DNA of 64,000 nt. It comes from Beta vulgaris subsp. vulgaris. Taxonomy: Eukaryota; Streptophyta; Magnoliopsida; Caryophyllales; Amaranthaceae. Each line of letters starts with the position of its first letter. The first letter of the stretch is position 1. Positions 56,201 to 64,000 of this stretch are shown here, one piece after another. Below the pieces are notes generated by a model, which was not told where the DNA came from, made no database searches, and worked only from the letters and a program-made list of their open reading frames with translations. The stretch lies in NCBI RefSeq assembly GCF_026745355.1, contig NC_079205.1, positions 9,600,100 through 9,664,099 on the forward strand, given 5' to 3'. The translations under genes were made by a program, and so were the position numbers.

Positions 56201-59200
56201 CCAATAAGTTCCAATCAGGTGCAATAAGTTCCAATCAGGTGCAATAAGTTCCAATAAGGTCTAATAAGGTCCAATAAGTTCCAATCAGGTCTAATAAGGT
56301 CCAATAAGGTCCAAATAGTCAATGTTTAATAAACATTTGTATTATTGTCCACTATTTTGTTATTCATAATTTCATATCACTATTAGCGGGTTATGTTATT
56401 ATTAGAATTTCAATTAAAGTACCACAATGATCATATAGTATTATACTTGTATTAGTGTCTATTATTTTTTATTTATTTGTATTATGTCTATTATTTATTA
56501 TTTATTTGTATTATGTCTATTATTTATAAATTTATTTGTTTATGTCTATTATTTCATTATTCATATTACTATTAGCTGATTATGTTATTATTAGAATTTT
56601 TTATTAAAGTACCACAATGTAAGTATTATACTGTTTATTGTCTATTATTTGATTATTCATATTGCTATTGAATAATATTAAATCATGGTCAAATAATTAA
56701 GGTTAACAATAATAATAAATTAATAATAATAATAATATAATAATAATAATAATAATAATTTTTTTGATTTTCTACTGTTTTATAAAATTAAAACAACACT
56801 ATTAATATATTAGTGATGAAAGTTATGTATAGGCAAATATATAATAGTAATTTTTTTGTATTAATTATTATCATAAGAGATTTAATAATCATTATTTTTA
56901 AAGGACGAATTATAATAATAATTATTCCACAAAAATTTTTGAGGGGTAGTATAATTAATGTGGTAATATTTATGTTATTCATGGTCAATGTTTTTGTCTA
57001 ATAAGGTCAAATAAATTTCAATCAGGTCTAATAAGGTCTAATAAGTTTCAATCAGGTCCAATAAGGTCTAATAAGTTTCAATCAGTCAATAAGTTTCAAT
57101 AAGGTCTAATAAGTCAATCAGGTCTTATAAGTTCCATCAGGTTCAATCGTCCAATAAGTTGAATCAGGTCCAATCAGTCAATCAGGTTTATAAGTTTCAA
57201 TAAGTCAGTTCAGGTTCAATAAGTTCAGTTCAGATAAGTTCCAATAAGTTCAGGTCCAATAAGTTGAATAGAACGCACCCTAAATGCCTAACAATCCATG
57301 TCAACACAACGGAACTTGGTTATGGGTATGAAATTTGGTTGGAAGCTTGTCTGGCCGTTTTGGGGCGGATTACAAGGATGGCGAAGTATTACGTTAGAGG
57401 TGTGGAATGGTGGGTTATAATACAGACGAATTTTCTACCAAATTGCCTATGATGAAAATTAGCTTGTTTTTCCCATATACAAGCCCTATTTGGAATTGTT
57501 CGACTTTCTTTTTTGGAAAATTCTTCATGGTGGCCTCCTACTTTTAGTTTTTCTATTTGGTGGCAGACCAAAAAAAGATTTATACCAAGTGATATACTCC
57601 CTCCAGTCTTTATTAGTTTACCCCTTTCTTTTGCACAAAGTTTTAGGAGAAATAATGTTGTGGGTCATAGAAACAAAGAGAAGCTATTATTTTATATTAA
57701 AGTTGAATGCATGTGTGATGAAAACTTAGTGGTCCCATTCCAAAAATAGAAACAAAAGAAAGGGGTAAACTAATAAGGGACATCCGAAAAAGGAATATGG
57801 GTAAACTAATAAAGACCGAAGGGAGTACTACTTTAAGCAATTATATTTAGCGACCCTAATCCACTCAGAACGTGGCTCAATACCCACTTAAAGGTGAATT
57901 ACTAACCTGCCCTCAGGTATACATCTAGAGTGTAAAGGAAAGATCTTATATCAAGTGCATAGGATGCCCTTCTGAATTCTTATAATCAAAGATCCTGCAA
58001 GTGGCTGTTATTGCTATGAAAACTCATAGGAACACAATCTAATTACCTGCAACTCAACATCCACCAATGGGATATTGGCTATGAAAGAACATACCTAGAT
58101 AAGAAATATACGGTGATGAAGGGTATTACTTGTAGCTATCGTAGATATATATATTATATGAGACCCTCTCTTTTCTTCTCTCCTTTGCTTTTGGTAAGTC
58201 CATTAAACCTAGTGAAAGGATGTAAGTTTTTTCTTTTCCATTTACAAAACGAGGGCTAGGATATCTTAATAATTAATAGGCTCTTGGAATATGGTTCATG
58301 CATGATTTTTTGAATAAAGGAGGTAAAGAAGTGTGAGGTAGGGACAAAATGTATACAACCTGAGCTTGTGATTATGTGGTGAGTTAGCAAGGAGAGATAG
58401 AAAAGGCAATGCATGAAGCGTTGTATACTTGTATTTGAAGTGCCCAAAATTCTTGTGCTCTTGATATTGAAAGCAGTTGAAGGTGCCCTAACTAAGGAAG
58501 CTTTGAGATCAAAAAGTTGAGAGCTAAAACCTCCGTCAATTGTAAGGTCAAATCTCGTATGTTACCATCTGAAATATGTAGATGGCCTTAGTTGGGAGCC
58601 AATTAGTGAATTGGAATTTTTAGATAGAGGGATTGATGACAGAAGAACATCTCCGTCCTCTATTTCTCTTGATATCTTGCCCTTTCATTTCTTTTGATTA
58701 TATTATATTTCGCTCCTTCCACAAATATGCTTCCTATTTCCTATTTCATAATTGAGTCTAGTTGATACCCCCCCCCCAGTGGCGGATCCAGGATTTGAGC
58801 CACGTGGGTTCGGAGTTGTTCAAACATAAGTTCCGAAATTACGTTTACTATCTAGAGTTGTATTTTTTGTAATGAAAAGAGAAACTTTCAACAATTGTAC
58901 TTAGCAGAGGTTTCATTCTTAATTATATCGTCACAAAAGATAACAAAATAAATATTTGTATAACAAAAGACTATCATTATCTTCTAAAACAAAAACAGAG
59001 TTATAAAACGAACTACGAATCGAGTATCAATTATTACGACAATTTTCTTTAAATCCACTACCAACCAAGTGTTGAAAGTAATTTCATATCTATGATACGA
59101 AACGATGAAAAAAAAGAAATAATATAGAAACTAGCACAAATGAAATCTAAAATGACAACTAACAAATTCAACACTAATATGCTCTTCGTATTATAGTTTG

Positions 59201-62200
59201 GATGATAATAAGCTTTGTCATGGTTTTTGTTCAGAATTGATGTATAAATTCTTCCATGTCAAATGTTAATATTCACACATTTAGTTTATAAAATGCACCT
59301 ATAATTTTTTTATAGATATTAACACACATTTTATTACATATCACGTAAGTATATGAGCAGTGAATGTCAAGTAATTAATATAGTTAGTGCATGATTATTT
59401 GATTCCTAAAGCAAGAAAACTGAGAAGAGAATGAAAATAATTTTCTACTTATTTTCGCACATATCGTGTGAATATAAAAATAGTAATATTTAATTGGAGG
59501 GTGATATATTTACAAATATAGAGGAGAGGTAATTAATAAAGTAAGAACTAAAAGAACGAAATAGACTAAGATATAAAACATAAGCTATAGTCCATTAGAC
59601 TTCTAGTAATATAGACCACTAGACTTGTAGTAATAAAAAGTAAGGAAAAGGGAAAGCAACAATAAAATGACCTTTTAAGAAGAGTAGAACCTGTGACCTT
59701 GGACACAAGGACTCAAAAACACACGCGGACTACCACTGGAACACAATACTACATACTGAAATACTATGCGCGCTTAATATATATCCCGTCATTATTTCCT
59801 TATTTTTCCAATTTGCCCGATTTTTCTCCGGATCCACGTGGGTTCAGTTGAACCCACTGAACCCACGCTGGATCCGCCACTGCCCCCCCCCCCCCCCCTC
59901 TTTTGTTTACTCTTGTCACAGTTTTTCTTGTAGTCAGATGAAGCTTTCAAAAGTTTTGGTAGCTAGAGAAGGGCAGGGATGGCAGGACAGCTCAAAGAAT
60001 TAATTTTCATACAAAATGCTAAGTGAATTGAGCTTCAACTAGTTCTGTAAGGAGAAAAGGGTTATATATACTTCCTCATTTATATTTCTTTTTGCTATTA
60101 ATGAATAAAAGCTGACATATCTATATCTCCCTTATCTTATATTGCAAGCTTTGATGAATTGACACCCACATTAGTACCTAACTATCTGATATTGATACTT
60201 GAGTCCATGTAATATAGGGAAGATGGGTTCTCAATGAGTTTTCTTCTTTAGGGTATGAGAGGCAATCTTGTGCTCAAATTTATTTTATGAAAAGGGGGTT
60301 TTGAATTTTGAGAAAGTGACATGAAGCTTTATTGCACTTTCATAATACATCGCTTTAATATAGGTGAAACAGAGGGACTTTGGACTTTCCTTATTAGTTT
60401 GATTGTATTGGATTTTCTTTGTGGTGATCAAGGGTGTGTTTAGTTAGATGGAAAACATTTCTAATGGAAAGTGGTTTTTTGGAGGAAAACTCAATTTCAG
60501 CTTAATTTCCTTTGTTTGGGTGCAAGGAAAGTATTTTTCCTTTGAACAGTGAGGGGAAGTGTGGTCTCCCTTGCCTTACTAGGGAAAGTATTTTTCCACC
60601 ATTGGAAAATAAAGTTCCACCCATATTTTCCCTCCTTGATTCAATCCAAACCAAACAAAGGAAAGCGAGGAAAAAAGTTTTCTTGGAAAACACTTTCCTC
60701 CCAACCAAACACACCCGAAGTCTCTTCTGGCCCTTATATGGTTTTGTTTTCATAGAGTGTTTTTTTTTTTTTTTTTTTTTTTTTAATTTTATTTTATTTT
60801 TTTTTTATTTTAACATTAGTAGCTTCTATGTAGCTCTAATCGTTTAGTAGGCCATGAGTTGGCTGAAGTGGCTAGGGCGAGGATTGAGGAGGTACGGAGC
60901 TATGATTCTTGATCTTAGTTTATGGAAAGTCTATGGTAATCCTTTTACGTAGAAAGTATGTTTATGAATTGAATGCTCTTAGATTGTGTCAAGGTTGTAA
61001 AACGATTTGTTTGGTCTTAAATTGAATCTTAATACGAGTGAGTCACTGTACTCTTGAGCTGTTGGCTTACAGGCGTGGCTGATTAGGCTTCTTTAGCTGA
61101 TTGAACCTGTTCAGGGGCCTCAAATCTACCTATTCTCGGTGATATCCTGTTGGGTACCTCAATCAGACCATAAAACTTCTCAAGAAATTATTGTTGGAAA
61201 GCCCCCCCCCCCCTTTTCGGCTCCCTCATACTTATGGGGTGATGTCTTTCTTTTACTATCTTGCGTTAGTTGCCTTTGTTTGGATCACTTTTGTATGTTG
61301 AAGACTTTGGAGAAGATTACAAAAGATATTTTATGTCCTAGTCCAGAAGGTCTCATAATTGATTGGTTGGGACTAGGTCTACTGGACTTAGGAGGAGGGT
61401 AATAAAGTTTTTGGAAACGTCAGTCTATGTTTGTGCATTTACGAGAGGTGGGGTTTCTGAGAAAATCCTTGAGAACCATATTCTCTCGCATAAATATTTG
61501 TGGTAGATATGGGCTTTAGTCAAATGGATGCACTGCAAAGAGTCAATGTATCACTTATGCAAGTTGTGGGATCTTGATTTGTTGTAGATGCAACTCTAGT
61601 AGCACAGATTTGGTGATGAAAGCTGTGTTTGTGAGAGGATGTGGCTTAGTAAGTTTTAATTCTTCAACCATGTGTGAATTTGATGTTTCTGGGTGTGGGG
61701 TCATGATGGTACTGGAACATGTATTGTTCTATACCACTTGTACTTTGCTCAAGGTGTAAGATTTAGTCACATGCCAAGGTGTTAGACATGGCCATATCAG
61801 AAGTTCTTTTGTTTTGGGGGGAAACTGAAATTCCCCTAGTAGTTCCCAATACCTATAATTTTTTTCTGACGGGGGCCCATACCTATGTTGGAAGTACCGA
61901 GTATATGATATGTATATTTGAAGTGACTTAGCAAGTTAGCGACATGGTTTATATATATATTCTTTTGAACACTTGCTTCTTCAATCATCATCACCCCATT
62001 GACCAGTGTGATGGCACTCGAAAAGTAAACTCTCCTTCTAGTTCTATCTGGATTAGCATGCTCAAAATTACTAATGTCAGTTACAGTTGCACTGGAGGCT
62101 TTCAAAAATGTATCTTATTAAGATATGCACATAGTTCCCTTTTTTAGGATTTTGGCCCTAGTTTTTCTATGCTTTAGAGGAGCTAGCTACTTAGGCTTGT

Positions 62201-64000
62201 ATATCCTGAAGTAGTGGTAAGAGCTCATTGTATATTTGTCCTGTTCACTGTGATGGGTTTATTTTCTTAGCGCAGATCAAGGTAATGGAGTTAAACGATT
62301 CTCCTAGTTTCAAGAACCTCAGCCATTTGTGTGTTTCCTTGCTATTTATCCTTGTGGTCGTAATGTGCCCCCCTTTTTTTTCCTGTTCTCTTGTAGTTGC
62401 TATTTTAGTAACAATTTTTTCTCTAAATGCAAATGACTAAAATTCTAATTTTCTTTTTGTTTGGCTTCATTCAGATTGTACGGAAAATGAAAGCATCTCC
62501 ACTCACAGAGGAGGAGAAAGCTCGTATTGAGGAGGTAATCATAATCTTTTGACTTCTTTACATGTTTAATGATGAATTATTCTCTAAGTCAAGATTGTCA
62601 ACTGATTAGTGGATGTCTTGTCTATTGCTTGCACTTCTAAATAACCTCAGGGACTCAAGGCATTCAAACTAGACTGGACATCAGTTTGGAGAAATATAGT
62701 TCCATATAGGGATCCCAATCTGCTTCCTCGGCAGTGGCGCATTGCTATTGGAACTCAGAAATCATACAAAGCTGATTCAGCTAAGAGGGAGAGACATCGA
62801 ATATATGAGTCAGAAAGGAGAAGCAAAGTAACAGCTAGGAAATACACTCAGATGGGACCAGAGAAGGAGGTAATATTCATGTTTCCAGTGTGTCTTCACT
62901 AGTTACGTGAACATATACAATTTATGGGAATATATACTATGTACACACACACACATATAATATATATATGCTACAAATATCTATGTACTCATGTTTAAAT
63001 AAAAATTTCACACATATACTCTCTCCGTTCCAAAATAGGTAAAACACTTGCTTTTGGCTCATTCATTAGTATTACAGAGAGAGGAAAGACAAGGGAATAT
63101 TTGCTTTTTGGATGAAGAGAATGACGGAGGAGACCAAGATGCCACAATAGGAAGTGTTTCATTTGTTCTGAAACAAATAGCGGAAAGTGTTTCATTTATT
63201 TTGAAATACAAGGAGTATGATTTTATGTCCAGATTGGGGAGACGGGGTGAGTTGGTGAGGGTGGATAGAGAAGAACACGTCATGTATGTTCTTTGAGACA
63301 CCGATATCTGCTTAATGATTGAGATTGTGGCAAGAGGTGATATGGTATCAGCTCTTAGTTTCTCCCTCTATCGTCAATTATGGATATAATTCCTGGTATT
63401 TCTTTTAGATTGTTGATAAATATGGAATTTAGGCCTGCAGCTCATCTATTGGTTTTAAAAGTTAGTTCGTTTCCTTATGTAAAATTATTTTGTAACAGAT
63501 TCAAACTTGATGCGACTTAAATTGTATCAATACACGCTTAACTGTGTTAAAAATGGATAATAAAGGCTAATATGGTATATAATGGGTTCTGATGGATATC
63601 ACGGTTTGATTTGAAGCACACATTACAGAATGGGAATTGGCTGAATGGCAAGTCCATAATCAGTTACAGAACAGCGTTTGCATGATGGAATATCCTTGTT
63701 TTGATTCCTTGCTCGACACACAGCATTGCAGCTAATGTATTGAATAATACCATTTGGATGTACCTAATGTAAAAGTTTGTGTGCTTTAGCTTGGATTTCT
63801 TGTGGGATTGATTCTTGTGGAGCTATCTTTTTTGTAAAATATTGTTTGCTAGAAGTCCAGATGGCGGGATTCTTTTCTGAGTAGATGTCAAAACAGTTAG
63901 ACAGTCTGGTGCAGTATGTTATTTTGGCTTGTATTTTCTATGTTTTAACTGCTTCTAATATGATGATTTATTTGTTTGCCAGAGTGAAAGCGGAGAGGAC
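50279..64000 (+). CDS. GON4L/YY1AP1-like nuclear protein with SANT/Myb domains (5' part; continues past window)
   Basis: Eight exons: 50279-51457, 51561-51660, 51794-52145, 52382-52466, 54206-54262, 62475-62534, 62651-62869 and 63983-64000 onward. All junctions are GT-AG and together give 690 codons in one frame. The N-terminus is acidic (SEDEDVDFNPFLKETL) with a polyThr run near residue 75 and D/E-rich stretches to about residue 220. A first SANT-like segment spans exons 4-5 (LAMGIMEYNNDWKSIQQRF, then CKSEHQIFVRAKN). A second spans exons 6-7 (SPLTEEEKARIEEGLKAF, then DWTSVWRNIVP and LLPRQWRIAIG). This order fits plant GON4L/YY1AP1-related transcriptional regulators, so a nuclear chromatin or transcription role is inferred. 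Intron 5 is ~8.2 kb and full of mobile elements. The start was chosen for the in-frame acidic N-terminus shared with copy 1; MVM gives two possible ATGs. Confidence 0.85.
50483..50535 (+). repeat. ACA/ACG microsatellite encoding polyThr
   Basis: An in-frame trinucleotide tract, shorter than its counterpart at about 18535-18600. It encodes a run of threonines broken by Met and Pro. Confidence 0.85.
52467..54205 (+). other. Intron 4 of the SANT-type gene
   Basis: 1.7 kb, GT-AG. It contains the hAT element at 53084-53989; the remainder is T-rich intron sequence. Confidence 0.8.
53084..53989. mobile_element. hAT-type non-autonomous element in intron 4
   Basis: Ends CAGGGTTACCTAATTCGC and GCGAATTAGGTAACCCTG (906 bp). 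Flanks TGCACAGC and TGCACAAC match at 7 of 8 positions, fitting an 8-bp hAT TSD. Subterminal GCGAATC/GATTCG phrases recur. No transposase frame. Confidence 0.85.
56063..57280. mobile_element. Foldback element with AATAAGGTC-type subterminal arrays
   Basis: A 1218-bp element with ends GGGTGCGTTCTGTTCAACTT and AAGTTGAATAGAACGCACCC and the 3-bp TSD TAA (56060-56062 and 57281-57283), like PIF/Harbinger MITEs. Next to each end lie dense arrays of 9-11 bp units (AATAAGTTCC, AATAAGGTCT, AGTTCAGAT) at about 56100-56320 and 57000-57265. The core is AT-rich with (AAT)n near 56700-56760. No transposase. Confidence 0.9.
57597..57825. mobile_element. Stowaway MITE
   Basis: Ends CTCCCTCCAGTCTTTATTAG and CTAATAAAGACCGAAGGGAG with TA on both sides; 229 bp, non-coding. 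Confidence 0.88.
58777..59882. mobile_element. hAT-type non-autonomous element flanked by C8
   Basis: Ends CAGTGGCGGATCCAG and CTGGATCCGCCACTG (1106 bp). Both flanks are runs of C, so the 8-bp TSD would be CCCCCCCC. Near both ends CCACGTGGGTTC recurs. The interior is AT-rich without a transposase frame. Confidence 0.85.
60432..60716. mobile_element. Tourist-like MITE
   Basis: Ends GGGTGTGTTTAGTT and AACCAAACACACCC (285 bp). Flanking CAA and GAA are only partly alike, so the 3-bp TSD is uncertain. The body has GGAAAACATTT/GGAAAACAC phrases like other members of this type. Confidence 0.7.
63019..63215. mobile_element. Stowaway-like MITE in intron 7
   Basis: Ends CTCTCTCCGTTCCAAAATAG and TTATTTTGAAATACAAGGAG with TA on both sides; about 197 bp. 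An internal AGTGTTTCATTTGTTCTGAAAC phrase repeats the right end. Confidence 0.7.

Larger units (their letters stand above)
54263..62474 (+). other. Intron 5 of the SANT-type gene (~8.2 kb)
   Basis: GT-AG intron with phase 0 on both sides. The protein reads straight from ENPIK to IVRKM across it. It carries at least four elements, listed separately. Stretches 54263-56062, 57826-58776, 59883-60431 and 60717-62474 show no exon with a convincing domain. Poly-T near 60761-60785 and C runs near 59883 and 61203 are present. Confidence 0.75.

Noticed and set aside
56788..57001. Ile-rich ORFs on both strands
   Set aside because: They are in the AT-rich core of the foldback element. The composition explains the open frames.
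60502..60847. Overlapping 83-111 aa ORFs
   Set aside because: They cover a Tourist-like MITE and the adjacent poly-T tract; the sequence is palindromic.

Overview
The window is nuclear DNA of a flowering plant. It carries spliced genes with long introns, a coiled-coil NBS-LRR resistance gene, three Ty1/Copia retrotransposons and many miniature inverted-repeat elements (MITEs) with clean target-site duplications (TSDs). The resistance-gene type and the intron/MITE style suggest a eudicot. I cannot name the species from sequence alone.

Layout. Positions 1-4775 hold old repeats: the 3' end of a Ty3/Gypsy element with its LTR, a Mutator-type transposase remnant, an interleaved foldback element, a Stowaway-like MITE and a decayed LINE-type RNase H domain. 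Positions 4776-18900 and 36793-50835 are two copies of one ~14 kb segment in direct orientation. The repeated unit starts inside the RNase H remnant and ends inside exon 1 of a gene for an acidic SANT/Myb-like protein (GON4L/YY1AP1-like). Copy 2 runs into the complete gene, whose eight visible exons reach the window edge. Copy 1 keeps only the 5' leader and about 190 codons. Between the copies lie ~17.9 kb of unrelated sequence: an antisense CC-NBS-LRR gene with one frameshift, a very young Copia element in its 5' region, several MITEs, a G-rich block, a ~1 kb minisatellite and an exon-like fragment.

The two copies act as each other's empty-site controls. Copy 1 alone carries a hAT-type element (7909-14405, 8-bp TSD) with Copia A nested inside. 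Copy 2 alone carries a Tourist-like MITE (42807-43154, TAA TSD) and Copia C (43333-49861, 5-bp TSD GGAAC) placed ~0.4 kb upstream of the intact gene. These insertions therefore post-date the duplication. Copia B (22517-28309) has LTRs differing at one base in 311 by eye, yet its reading frame is broken by two poly-A frameshifts, a hAT MITE in the reverse-transcriptase region and a small 3' deletion.

The intact SANT-type gene (50279 to beyond 64000) has an ~8.2 kb intron 5 loaded with five further MITEs or foldback elements. The visible exons sum to 2070 nt (690 codons) in one continuous frame, which supports the splice assignments. Observations most worth a second look: the interrupted duplication that truncated copy 1, Copia C's probable 1.1 kb leader intron containing two small ORFs, the intronic foldback with AATAAGGTC-like arrays, and the convergent junction between the truncated gene and the resistance gene. 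I saw no tRNA, rRNA or CRISPR features and no clear undescribed enzymatic system.
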